Positions 1 to 10,000 of a DNA stretch of 64,000 nt are shown here, piece after piece (the stretch's first letter is position 1; every line of letters begins with the position of its first letter). The position numbers and the translations under genes are program-made. The DNA lies in assembly GCA_023091735.1 (NCBI GenBank), contig JALKBU010000027.1:1-64000 (forward strand). Reading direction: 5' to 3'. The DNA is from Trichomonas tenax (lineage: Eukaryota > Parabasalia > Trichomonadida > Trichomonadidae). Below the pieces are notes generated by a model that was not told the origin of the DNA, searched no databases, and saw only the letters and a program-made list of their open reading frames with translations.

Positions 1-1
1 C

Positions 2-568
2 ACACTCGTCCAGCAGCTCTCTGCCTTCTCTCGCTCAATCTACTTCCGCTGGCCAGAGTCACTCGCTACACAGATCCTCGGCGTCTGGCGTTCCCACAAT
101 GGTGCTTCCTACGACTACTCCACACCAGTTTCTGGTCTCATCTATTACATGACAGCTCCACAGTCCATCAGCCAGACAGTTCATGATCCACTCCACACAA
201 TCATCTACCTCATCTTCTCTCTTGGTTCTGCTGGTCTTATCTCCTACTACTACCTCAACATCTCCCAGCAGGGTCCAGCTGACATTGCCCAGCAGCTCAA
301 GAAGCAGCACCTTACACTCAAGGGCCACCGTGAAGATCAGAAGCGCCTCGAGAAGACACTCGCTCGTTACATTCCAACAGCTGCTGCTCTCGGTGGTATC
401 CTTGTTGCTCTCCTCTCCTTCGTTGCTGACTTCCTTTCTGCTTTCGGCTCCGGCACAGGTATCATTCTTGCCGTCTCCATCATCAACCAATTCACAGCTG
501 AGCTCAGCAAGGAAATGACTGGATCTGGACTTATCGGTATCCTTAAGAACGCTGCCGGTGCTCATTAA
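2..568 (+). CDS. SEC61A: Sec61 alpha subunit, C-terminal part (5' end outside window)
   Basis: This is the 3' end of the gene for the pore-forming subunit of the ER protein translocon. The frame is open from base 2 and ends in TAA at 568, so about 188 residues of a normally ~475-residue protein are present. Visible features are the stretch ending in LLGVW-like ILGVW, a conserved STPVSGLIYYMT segment, the cytosolic loop with QQLKKQHLTLKGHRE, and two C-terminal hydrophobic helices (around LGGILVALLSFVADFLSAFG and GIILAVSIINQF). These match the last transmembrane helices of eukaryotic Sec61 alpha/SecY. A start at the internal ATG (149) would cut through the fold and is not used. Recognition is by family memory; the N-terminal half cannot be checked. 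Confidence 0.93.
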   Translation, partial: TLVQQLSAFSRSIYFRWPESLATQILGVWRSHNGASYDYSTPVSGLIYYMTAPQSISQTVHDPLHTIIYLIFSLGSAGLISYYYLNISQQGPADIAQQLKKQHLTLKGHREDQKRLEKTLARYIPTAAALGGILVALLSFVADFLSAFGSGTGIILAVSIINQFTAELSKEMTGSGLIGILKNAAGAH

Positions 569-655
569 CAACGACCGCTTGTTCTTTTCTTTTTTATTAA
601 ACACATACATATTCCATTTACATGTTTTTAATTATTCAAACAAACAAAAATTAGT

Positions 656-2012
656 TTATTCATCATAGTTCATAGATGAGCTATTAACAAACAGCCATTC
701 AAAGGTGAACTGGTATTCTTCTGATGGAAGTATTTTCTTCAGAGATATCTTGTCAACTTGGGGGCCAATGTCGTACATGTTAAGCTTATCAGGAAGCTGA
801 ATTGGCGGCGAAATCTTTTCTGCTATATATCTAGAAAGAGGTCCTTTTCCTTTAATCCTTGATGCGCTGCAGCTTCCAAGGAGCGCTTGGCTTAGAGAAA
901 TAAAGTTCGGAAGGTTAGGGAAAGCGGTATTGATGTTTTTGGAGAAACAGTTGAATGTTTCTTGAACCTTTCTGATGTTTTCCAAAAGGATCTGAATGTT
1001 ATCGTTTGTGACTTGATCACCACTCTCAATAATGAAGTTGAACACAAGATTATCAAGATGGCTGCAACATTTAACAACAATCAGCTGAATAATCATTTCT
1101 GGAAGTTTTGTTTTCTCTTCTGGATTCAATGCAATCTTGGGTGTATCAGATAAAGATGTTAATGACTCCTGCGTAACAAAGTTAAATGGATCTGTATTGA
1201 TTCTCTGACCAATTGCTGATAAGAGCGTTTGGATAACTATACCAAGAGTTTTCGAGATATAAAAGTCGAGTTGATGGAGAATACTGAGATGGCAGTCTGT
1301 TGTGGATCCGGCTAAGTTAGATACGTCTTGGCCGAGCCGAACAATTGATGCAAGGAAGAGAATGCGATCATCAAATGTTTCGATTCGCTTAACAAAGGAA
1401 TTTAGTGTCTTGAAAAATGTTCTAAAGAGATCATCAATCTCAGATTGCTGCAAATCATAGAAATCAAATATATTTTGCTAAGAGTTCACTTAATTTATCT
1501 GGGAAATTATATACAGCATTACGAACAATTGAATAATAGTGAGCAACTCTACCAACATCTAATGTACAACGTTTGATTGCATATGCTCTGAGCACATCAT
1601 TAATTTTGGTGGCAGAAATGTTTTCGGCAGCTTTGACTTTTGAAGTCGCTCTTGTTCTTCTTTCTCTTTACGAAGTCGCTCTTGTTCGTTTAGTAATTTC
1701 TCCTCTTCCTCGTGGCGCGTTTTTTCGTGCTCTTTAAGTACATTTTCTTTTTCAGATTGTTCCTGTTGAGTATCTCCACTCTTTGAACTGGATCGATTGT
1801 TCGAAAACAATTTCTTTCTTATTTCCGGTATCGACTGTGATCAATTCGAGATCGATAATTTTCTTCATAAACTTTTCACCTTTTTTCACTGTAGTGAAGG
1901 GAAGAGAGAACTCGCCGTCAAAATGTGCTATTAAATTAGTGTCGATGTTTTGATAAGAAGTTTCGGAAGAATATGCTAATTTCGTCTGCCCTCCGACAGT
2001 TTTCTTACGCAT
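656..2012 (-). pseudogene. Frameshifted gene, C2-like/coiled-coil/helical protein
   Basis: Reading on the minus strand from an ATG at 2012, coding-like sequence runs through four pieces in shifting frames: about 2012-1752 (beta-rich, possibly C2-like, containing TNLIAHFDGEFSLPF), 1810-1559 (charged Glu/Arg coiled coil), about 1600-1456 (INDVLRAYAIKRCTLDVG, then SELLAKYI), and 1453-656 (helical domain ending in TAA). The joins fall near 1780, 1600 and 1456; at the last join the frame reaches TGA while the next frame continues with DFYDLQQSEIDDLF. The C-terminal piece has no ATG of its own. Three shifts in one locus indicate a decaying gene rather than introns, as no GT..AG trichomonad splice motifs were seen at the joins. 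Exact function is not recognised; a helical dilute-like C-terminus is possible. Confidence 0.6.
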
Positions 2013-2267
2013 TACTTTGAAAAATAGTGGGTTGTTGTGCTTTTACGTCAATTGGACCTTCTCAACGAGAATAAACGCAACTAATTCAATGATTTCTTCT
2101 CTATTCATTTCATTAATGACAATTTTCAAAATTACACGACAAATAATGTTTTTACATGACAAAAATGATACCAAAGCATAATAATTGGATCAAAATCAAT
2201 TGGAATCAAAGATAGCTGTACACAAACAATATAATTTATTATTGATAGCAACAGATTAGCATTATAT

Positions 2268-2633
2268 TTATCCTTGTTTCTTCTTAATTATATCCCAAAT
2301 CTGAAGAATACGTACTTGGAAGCCATGGTCAAACTCTGAGCGACAAAGTGGACATGCTTTTTCCATAATAAATCTATGGGCATTTGCAATTTTTCCAATA
2401 CAAAGAGCATGACACCAACACCCACAACATGGCATAGTAACACATATCTCTGCTGGCTTAATTGGCGACCTACACGCGATACACGTTAATTTTCCTTCTG
2501 GTTCTTCGTTCTCGTTGCCCAGATCAGGTACTGTATACTTGGGATCGCCTATATCGTCCATTTTCTTTCTAATGGTCTTGAGAATTTCGATAGCGGCTGA
2601 TTCTACATCTTCTTCTACAATGTCTGTGCTCAT
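2268..2633 (-). CDS. Small RING-type zinc finger protein
   Basis: This is a 121-residue protein, probably an E3 ubiquitin ligase or adaptor. The cysteine pattern is C51-x2-C54, C69, C70, C72, C74-H75-x2-C78 and C94-x2-C97-R, with a Trp between the Cys pair and His (CGCWCHALC), typical of RING or RING-CH fingers. N-terminal residues 1-45 are acidic and helical; residues 100-121 are a short helix ending in Lys. The ATG at 2633 is used because the longer frame has only a TTG upstream. It lies between a pseudogene and a membrane-protein gene on the same strand. Substrate and partners cannot be inferred from the sequence. Confidence 0.75.
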   Translation of the reverse strand: MSTDIVEEDVESAAIEILKTIRKKMDDIGDPKYTVPDLGNENEEPEGKLTCIACRSPIKPAEICVTMPCCGCWCHALCIGKIANAHRFIMEKACPLCRSEFDHGFQVRILQIWDIIKKKQG

Positions 2634-2722
2634 TTTGCAATTTGTCAAAAAACAAAATAAAGTTGGCAGAATTTAAGTTTATATGACAAAAATTTTTAAT
2701 ACAAATAGGAATAATAACAAAC

Positions 2723-4216
2723 TTACTCGGTTCTCTTTGGTCTTGCAGCACGCCCTGCAAAGCCAGCTTGACCATCGAATTTGGCCAGACCTGTAATTTC
2801 TGTCCACTTGAATTTCAAGATCGATCCAATAGCTCCTGAACAAATGACGATAATGAAAATGGCAGCAAGTCCTTGAGTGAATGTAAGGATCTGTAAATTA
2901 TACACAGAATATGTGCAAAGCAAGAACTTTTCATTGCGATATTGTTCTTTTGTCGATCTGCATTGATCCAACATATGAAGTATAGCTGTAGTGGCACTAG
3001 CTGTAACTGCAGCTTGCAGGATTTGCTTTGCTTCATTGGCCTTTTCTGGTTTCAAGCATTCTTGAATTTTTGTTTCATAAATTTTTTCAGAAATATTGGA
3101 AATATCTGGATGGATAGCATTTAAAGCATTAGTGCATTGATGATTCTTATACGTTGCATCTTCGTAAAGATTATCATATTTTTGTATGTTTGTTAATGCA
3201 GACTTGAAATAACTTTGATCCATATACATGAAAAGTGGTGAGTTGACACATTGGATGAAGTATTGGAATCTTTGTGGAATACTTTCTCTTGAATTTGCGC
3301 TGATATATGGTGGAATCTCCTCACAAAACTCATTCAATGAGTTTCCGATAGCATAGTGAAAACCAAATATTCCCCATGTGAAAGGAAGTACAATTAATGA
3401 CATGTAAATCATAACCCAAATTGGCCATGGACGATAAACTGTGCCGGCAGCAATGCCAAATGTACAAGCAATAGTGCATGCAACAAGTGTAAAGATAACT
3501 AAGATCATTCTGAAAATTTCCAATAATTTAAGTTGCTTGACTGTCTTTTGCGCTCTGAAATTGAGAGCCCTCTTGGAATATTGCAAGTCTGCCTTGAAAA
3601 CATCCTTATCATAATACACATTTTCAAGCGAGTCGGGCAAAGAATCAATTAGTTTTTGGAATCCTGAAGTCTTATCCTTAGCGTAGTCATTAATTCTGTT
3701 TGTGAAAGTTGTAATTGATTTATTAACTTCTTGATTTGCGAAGAAACTTAAGATGAGCAAAAATTCAACAATAAATGATACAACGAGAAGGAATCCACGA
3801 GATGAGTCAATATCATATTGAGAGTAACCTTCTCTAGGGATAGTTTTACCGCCACAGCAATTGCAGCAGAATTTTGAAACCAAAACGAGAGTGATGATGA
3901 GGGAAATGAGAATTCCGAAGAGAAGTAAAATCAATATGTATACAAATTCGGATTCGATGTATTCTTTGTTATCAAGATCGAATGTTGTTTGAGATAGCTG
4001 GAATTTTGCATTGAATCTCGGTACAATTTGATACACGCCATCAATGAATGACGAAACGAAGTTGGGCCGAGGAATTCTCCATTTTTCACCATGAGAATCC
4101 TTGTACATATCGGCTAACGGCGACGAAAAATAGTCACCATAGAACATATAGTACCCAGTAATCGATGCCAGGAACAACAAGAAGTGGGGGATGAAGATTT
4201 TCGTGTTAATTTTCAA
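2723..4216 (-). CDS. Prominin/tweety-like polytopic membrane protein (no ATG at expected start)
   Basis: This 497-residue frame has hydrophobic segments at about 10-26, 91-113, 141-160, 232-255, 263-284 and 455-480. The second segment is followed by a cytosolic-looking Cys cluster (KFCCNCCGGK). Two extracellular-type loops of ~70 and ~165 residues follow, the second with several cysteines. Signal/anchor, TM, Cys-rich turn, TM, loop, TM-TM, loop, TM is the prominin topology (also related to tweety chloride channels), but the loops are much shorter than in animal prominins. Prominins organise plasma-membrane protrusions. The first codon available in frame is TTG at 4216; the first in-frame ATG (codon 24) would remove most of TM1. 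A good initiator (TCATATTTT) lies directly before the TTG. Family assignment is tentative. Confidence 0.6.
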   Translation of the reverse strand: MKINTKIFIPHFLLFLASITGYYMFYGDYFSSPLADMYKDSHGEKWRIPRPNFVSSFIDGVYQIVPRFNAKFQLSQTTFDLDNKEYIESEFVYILILLLFGILISLIITLVLVSKFCCNCCGGKTIPREGYSQYDIDSSRGFLLVVSFIVEFLLILSFFANQEVNKSITTFTNRINDYAKDKTSGFQKLIDSLPDSLENVYYDKDVFKADLQYSKRALNFRAQKTVKQLKLLEIFRMILVIFTLVACTIACTFGIAAGTVYRPWPIWVMIYMSLIVLPFTWGIFGFHYAIGNSLNEFCEEIPPYISANSRESIPQRFQYFIQCVNSPLFMYMDQSYFKSALTNIQKYDNLYEDATYKNHQCTNALNAIHPDISNISEKIYETKIQECLKPEKANEAKQILQAAVTASATTAILHMLDQCRSTKEQYRNEKFLLCTYSVYNLQILTFTQGLAAIFIIVICSGAIGSILKFKWTEITGLAKFDGQAGFAGRAARPKRTE

Positions 4217-4225
4217 AAATATGAT
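4217..4225 (-). promoter_or_regulatory. Initiator (Inr) of the prominin-like gene
   Basis: On the minus strand this reads TCATATTTT, fitting the trichomonad TCA+1Y(T/A) initiator, with the predicted +1 A at 4222. The frame's TTG codon follows only 5-6 nt later, so transcription apparently starts right at the point where an ATG would be expected. Confidence 0.5.
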
Positions 4226-4794
4226 GTTGGGTTTTTGTAATGTTTACAAAAAAAAAAAAAAAAAAATGCCAACTCTAATTTCTCACCGTGATGTTTTGTT
4301 TTGATTCAGGACGTTTTTGCGTTGAATTTTGTTTAAATTTCATAGCGTTCCGAAAAATTTCACAAAAAGACGTGATAAACCCATCCAGCGTCCCCATTTA
4401 TGGTTATTTCAAAGGTTTTTTCATTGGTAAACGCATCGAATTCTAGAGTTTCTTATGAAAAACATCAAGAAAAGTCGTAAATGATCAGCATTGAGGTCTA
4501 TTATTATCACAGCATACAACATATAAACACGCCGTCAATAACATCTGCTTCTAGTTCCGACAAACGATATCTCCGACTCAGAAGAATGTAACAATATTAG
4601 CAATTTGGAATTATATCAAAACGCTCAATCAATAATGTTCGAATGGTTGATGAAATAATTCAATAAATTGCTAAGTTTTTGAATTTCATGAGTTTATATT
4701 CTTAGATGTTTTAGGAATTACTCGTTGCAGATATATGTATATATACATAAGGTGGCATTTGTATAAATAAATAACTCTTTAAAAATAAAAAAAT
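4217..4794. other. Intergenic, no gene seen
   Basis: AT-rich spacer between the starts and ends of two minus-strand genes. It contains an A-run of about 19 bases at 4248-4266, a TATA-like alternating stretch near 4733-4750, and no open frame or RNA gene that can be supported. Confidence 0.6.
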
Positions 4795-6759
4795 TCAAAT
4801 ATCATCCTCATCATCAACTTCAGCATCAAGATCAGTATCGAGTCTATCAACTTCATTGATTCTAGTGAGCTGTGCAGCAACACCCTGGCTCTCACCAGCA
4901 AGCTGTTCGAACACGCTAATCTTCTTCTTTAACTGCTCTTTAACTGCAGCAACAAGTGCGGCATGAAGTTCCGGTGGCATATCCGCGGTTGTAATTGTCT
5001 TCTGTAAGTTGAGGGCTGATTGTGATGGATGTGTAGTCTCTTCCTCCTTGGCACCCTTCTTGGATGAGGACTTCTTTGGCGGTGGCTTCTTAGCCTCCTT
5101 GACAGAGCGCTTGTGTTTTCTTCTTGTAGACTCAAGCTCATCTTCATCAGCGTTCTCTGCTTGCTTTGGAGCAACAAATGGTGGAAGCTTGACATCTCTG
5201 ATCATAGCTTCATGTGCAAACATATCTGGAATATCCTCGAACATTGTAGAAAGCTGAACATAGGCAATAGAATATGAAAGTGAACCATTTGCAGACTGGG
5301 TCATATTCATTCTTACAATTTCGTTGACCTTTGATAATAGATGTCTCTTCTTTTCTCCATCATCAACCTTCATTATAAGCTTTGAAAGGCTTGAGAGACT
5401 GTAATCCCAGAACCTATCGAATCCTGTGACACCAAGAGTATCCCAGCATTCTTCAGCAACAGCGAGAAGTGATTCGAAGATACCCGGTGAGTACTTGATT
5501 CCCCACTGACTGTTTGCAGCATCGAACTTTGGTGCACGGTCATCAACCAACAAATCACCTTCGATTTGATCCTCTGCCTTCTGTCCACGGCTTTGCGTGA
5601 TCTGCTCAACGCGTTCAAAGACAGATGATAAGATTTCATCGACACATCTTGCGCGTTCACTTTCATGAAGTGACTCATCAATTGAGCGACGGAATGATGT
5701 GAGATCCGGCGGATCTACTTCGCAGCAGCCTCTGAGGTTAACAGTGAGTGGTGTATCACTCTCAGCATTTGGTGTTGTGCGCATAACCCATCTCTGTGTG
5801 AAGCAACCAGGAATATCACTCTTGAACGAGAATGAGAATACCATGCTGTTGCCTGGGAAGATTGATCCCCTAAACTGTGTGAATAAGAATTCCGATCTTG
5901 TCTTTGGTTGCAAATCTTTTGGCATAATGAAGCTATCAGAAATGCGCCAATCGAAGTTATCTTGTACATCAGCATTTGGTGATACTGGTTTGCGAATTGG
6001 AGTTCTATTTGATCCAGATCCAATCATTAAATTAATATCATGTGCTAATTCCCACTTGTAGTAGATAGCAGATGTGCCTTCGTTGACTACTTCCACAGTC
6101 TTTGCCTGTGTAACTCCTGGTGTTGTTCTGAAGAATAAACGATTAGAGCTGATATTTGCTTTGACAACACTTTTAACTTCCTCAGACTGGTCGTGGTATT
6201 CCTCGACGATAACTTCTGTTTCTTGTTGAACTTCAGGTAATTTTTCGAAAATTGCCTCGTTTATTGGACGACCTACAACGACTAATCGTGAGAAGTTTGG
6301 CTCGAATGGCTTAATTTTCTCGATGTGTGACTTTAGTTGCTTAGATAACTTCTTGTAGTAAGGCGAGTTAAACCAAGAAAACGTACGTGCTCCTTTAGCG
6401 GTATCCAGCGAGTCCGGATTACCGATAGCCTCGAAGTTGGCGAGGTTTGGCTTCTCAACTTGTGCGTAGAGATCTCCTATTCTTGGATTTAGCTTCCATA
6501 CACCTGCATCTTTTGTAGAAAGCGCATTGATGACTTGAGATATCAAAAATTTTTCCTCATTTGTGCGTCTGAAAATATCATCGCTGTTCATTGCGAGAGT
6601 TGTTGGGTCACGGCCGACTTTTTTTGCAAGATTGTTCGCGATTTGATCCCATTTCTTTTGCGTTTCCTCATGGAGCTTCATTGCGTTCTCCTCACGCGTC
6701 TTCTCATTCGGGCGAAACTCAACTAAACGTTTCTTCCGATTAATCTGAGAATTCTTCAT
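4795..6759 (-). CDS. MYCBPAP: MYCBP-associated protein family (MYCBPAP/FAP147-like), axonemal
   Basis: This is a 654-residue protein. Residues 1-150 carry the conserved N-terminal region of the family, with VWKLNPRIGDLYAQVEKPNL. Residues ~205-345 form an Ig-like, ASH-type domain that begins at the segment ISSNRLFFRTTPG and ends near LTVNLRGCC. A helical region follows, then a Lys/Pro/Ser-rich basic stretch (~565-600) and an acidic tail ending EVDDEDDI. In flagellated eukaryotes MYCBPAP/FAP147 is a component of the C1 side of the central apparatus. The initiator TCATTC sits just ahead of the ATG. The next minus-strand gene upstream is ULK4-like, also flagellum-linked. The stop is TGA, unusual for this window. 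Confidence 0.8.
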   Translation of the reverse strand: MKNSQINRKKRLVEFRPNEKTREENAMKLHEETQKKWDQIANNLAKKVGRDPTTLAMNSDDIFRRTNEEKFLISQVINALSTKDAGVWKLNPRIGDLYAQVEKPNLANFEAIGNPDSLDTAKGARTFSWFNSPYYKKLSKQLKSHIEKIKPFEPNFSRLVVVGRPINEAIFEKLPEVQQETEVIVEEYHDQSEEVKSVVKANISSNRLFFRTTPGVTQAKTVEVVNEGTSAIYYKWELAHDINLMIGSGSNRTPIRKPVSPNADVQDNFDWRISDSFIMPKDLQPKTRSEFLFTQFRGSIFPGNSMVFSFSFKSDIPGCFTQRWVMRTTPNAESDTPLTVNLRGCCEVDPPDLTSFRRSIDESLHESERARCVDEILSSVFERVEQITQSRGQKAEDQIEGDLLVDDRAPKFDAANSQWGIKYSPGIFESLLAVAEECWDTLGVTGFDRFWDYSLSSLSKLIMKVDDGEKKRHLLSKVNEIVRMNMTQSANGSLSYSIAYVQLSTMFEDIPDMFAHEAMIRDVKLPPFVAPKQAENADEDELESTRRKHKRSVKEAKKPPPKKSSSKKGAKEEETTHPSQSALNLQKTITTADMPPELHAALVAAVKEQLKKKISVFEQLAGESQGVAAQLTRINEVDRLDTDLDAEVDDEDDI

Positions 6760-6765
6760 GAATGA
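6760..6765 (-). promoter_or_regulatory. Initiator of MYCBPAP-like gene
   Basis: The minus strand reads TCATTC directly before the ATG at 6759, matching the TCA+1Y(T/A) core; the implied leader is about 4 nt. Confidence 0.45.
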
Positions 6766-7064
6766 TTTTTTTCGAAAAAATTCGTTATTTTCTTATTAAC
6801 AGATTTTGTTTAGTACACAATAACTATACTAAACTGAGCCTATAATCAACATCTATGTCAAAATTTGCGTCATACTCAACATATATCTTGTTAATTTTAT
6901 ATGAAAAACGTGATACTTGGATATATTCAATGCATTTAATTGCAAATTAGTCACTGTAAGGACTAGGATAGTATATTGTTCTGATTTAGAAAAATATTTG
7001 TTGAAATTTGAATTCTCTAAATAAACAAAAACCTTTATAATCACAATATTCAAAGCTTATTTCT
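6766..7064. other. Intergenic, nothing recognised
   Basis: About 300 bases of AT-rich spacer between two same-strand genes. A 66-codon frame on the minus strand here has no protein-like composition and no initiator, and is not called. Confidence 0.6.
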
Positions 7065-10000
7065 TCAACCATTGATCTCATGTAAGAGCTGACGAGAAAT
7101 ATTTGCAAGCTCCTTGATTGGAGAATCAGATGCTTCTTCAAGAGCAGACATAAATTCTCCGCAGTTCTTCATAGCTACTTTAACAGTTTCTGGTTGTGGT
7201 CCTCTGCTTGAAGATGACCAAACAAGCATGTTGAGACACTTTGCAACGATAACAGCATGCTCTTGAGTGAACTTGGCCTCCTTGATTCTTGCAGCAAGTG
7301 GAGGGAATGCGTCATCAAACAGACAACGAGATGTGTTTGGAATGTGTGAGAATAAGTATATTTCGACAAGAAGGCAGTTAAGGATCTTTGCAGTTCCAAG
7401 GAACAACCTTTCAGCACAGTACTTCGTAAGTTCTGAAAGCTTGGAGATCATTTGCAGATGACCAAGGATATTCTGGTTCAAGTTCTGGCTGGAAGAAAGC
7501 TCCTTGAGGAGCTTTGTGAATGGATTCAAGATAGCATAGAGAACATCGAAAGAATCAGGAATGTTCTCTTTCTTAACAGCATCGGTGATGCCCTCGAGAA
7601 GTCCCGCCTTAACAAATGTATCAATGATATCACCTGAGAACTGAACAATGTGGTAAGTAAGGAGAAGAGCTGATGGACTCTGACTGACTTTTTCAAAAAC
7701 GCGGGGGAGAATCTCTGGTTGAGCGATTTGCTTAACACAGCTATGATCAGAGTTTGCAGTGAATGAAAGTATCTTTAACACTTGCTCGGAGATTAGATGA
7801 TCCTCGCTCTGCTTGTCGTTGTTAAGAATCTTGGAAGCAAGAGGCAAAACTTTCTCTAAAACAAAGTTGACAAGCTCTGGACTAATCTTTGCGGAGTTGG
7901 AGCTAAGATCAGCTACAATCTTGAGAGATAAGAATCTTGTATCTTTCTCTGGTGATTCAAATGCCTTAGAGATATATGTCACAAGTTCGAATGAGCAAAC
8001 GCCAAAGTGAACAGCAGCTTCAAGGACTTGCAGTGCATAAACGGCATCTGGGTTTGCGAAGTCTATTGTCAAGAGTTTATCGCCAAATATTTTCTGGAAT
8101 TGAGAAGTCCACATCTTTTCACGACAAACTTTCGCTGAAAATGCTTGAGTAATAATAGAGAAGAGTCCATAATCATTACCTTTGATGATCTTCCAGGCAA
8201 TTGTTGCAAACCATTGAGAAACAGCTTCTACTTCGCTCTTATTTGCTTGGGCGAACTTATCAAGCTCGAAGAGGAAGCGAGTGCTAAGGCTGGAAAATCC
8301 TTTAATATCATCGCTAAATACAAGGCAAACACAAAGCAAAGCTTTCATCTTAATTGGTTCAAACGATTCTGCCAAGCACTTACCAAGATCATTCTTGAGA
8401 ACATATAACATTTTTGCAGAGGCAGCAAGAATTAAGCTCAACTGCCTGCATGTTGTGTAAGAGTTTCCTGGGATTGACATCAACAGTGAAATAATCTTTT
8501 CAACATGCTCGCGATTTGATGGTTCCATCTGTTGATAAATTTCTGCAAGGGCAATTGCATAGCGTTCAATCATTGCTGGATTATCAATTGTGAACTTGTC
8601 GAATTGCATCATTGCTTCCTCAACTTTCTTAATGTCAAACATTGAAGTGCTCTTAGGAAGTGGAACAACGAGGGAAACAATGTGGAATGCAGAGTGCTGC
8701 ATAATATCATCTTCTGTATTGACTAAGTTCTTCATTATAATGGATTCAAAGAATGATGGGAATACAAGTGGTGTCTTTGTGCTTGCCATGTAAAATGCAA
8801 TTTCACCAAAAGCAGAAATAGCTTTTCTAGCAACTCTCTCCTTCTTCTCAACTAAGGTCTTTAATGGAAGAAGAGCTTCCTCGGTGAGGTTAACAGGTGC
8901 GATATTATGTGCATTACGAACAATGCATGCGTACAAAAGTAATAAGCCATTTGCAGTTGATGACTTCATCTCCAAAGCCATCTTGAGTACTTCACTAAAC
9001 ATTGGTGTTTCAGCAATGGCATCAGCAACATAATCTATTTGAGTTTTTGTAATTAGATATGAAATATAACCATATCTCTTCTGTGAAGATTTTTTCTTTT
9101 CGGCATCTCTGATGCAATTAAGGATCCATTCGAAAGCAGTGAATATTTCTGACTTATTATTTGATGAAATATCGTATTTGAGGTTTAATTCATTAACATT
9201 GTATGTTGGGAATTTGACTTTATCGATCGCAGAGTTAAGGAATAGCGGTTGTGGCTCGAATAGATCTGGTGTCATCATCATTGACTCGATTGACTTTGGT
9301 GTAGACTGAGTTGAAATTCTTGCTGATTCTTGGCCTTTGGCAGGTATAACAACTGATGAAGCGCGACGTGTAAGATTTGTTGATTGTCTGCTGGAGTTGA
9401 TCGAAGGCTGGCTTGGAAGTCTTGATAAATCAAATTCTGTTGGTGAGCTAGATTTTGGTCTATTTGTAAGTGTATCACCCCAGAATGGGTGCTTGATTAT
9501 CTCTGACCATGGAGGACGTAGTGCTGGATTCTTTTTGAGCAAAGCTTGAACTAAATCGTTGTATTCGTTAGAATATCCAGGTAAAAGTGGCGGAGCATCG
9601 TGAAAAAGTGGAGAATCTGGATTCTCGGCAAGTGAAGCCTTGAAAGGAACTTGTCCAGCACCCATTCGGTATAACAATGCGCCGAATGAGTAAAAGTCTG
9701 AAGCAAAAGAACCGATTCCGTTCTCAAGAAGTAGCTCTGGCGCTAAATATTCAATCATATCTTGATCACCTATCACGTTCAAAGGTGAGGGTTTATCAAT
9801 TGACTCAGCTCGCGTAAAATCAGCAATTTTAAGGCTTCCACATTCATTGATGAGAATGTTTCTCGGCTGCATATCTCTGAGAATAACGCCATTTGTATGC
9901 AAATAAAACAAAGCATCAAGAAGATCAACGGCGAAAATCTTTATAATTGGCTCCGGGAGACGCACATCCTGCTCTAGAAGATCTAGGAGCGTTCCTCCTG

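Noticed and set aside
59..610. 183-codon frame antisense to Sec61 alpha
   Set aside because: It lies wholly opposite a recognised conserved gene with strong codon bias, which creates open antisense frames. It has no initiator and low-complexity Ser/Leu/Val composition.
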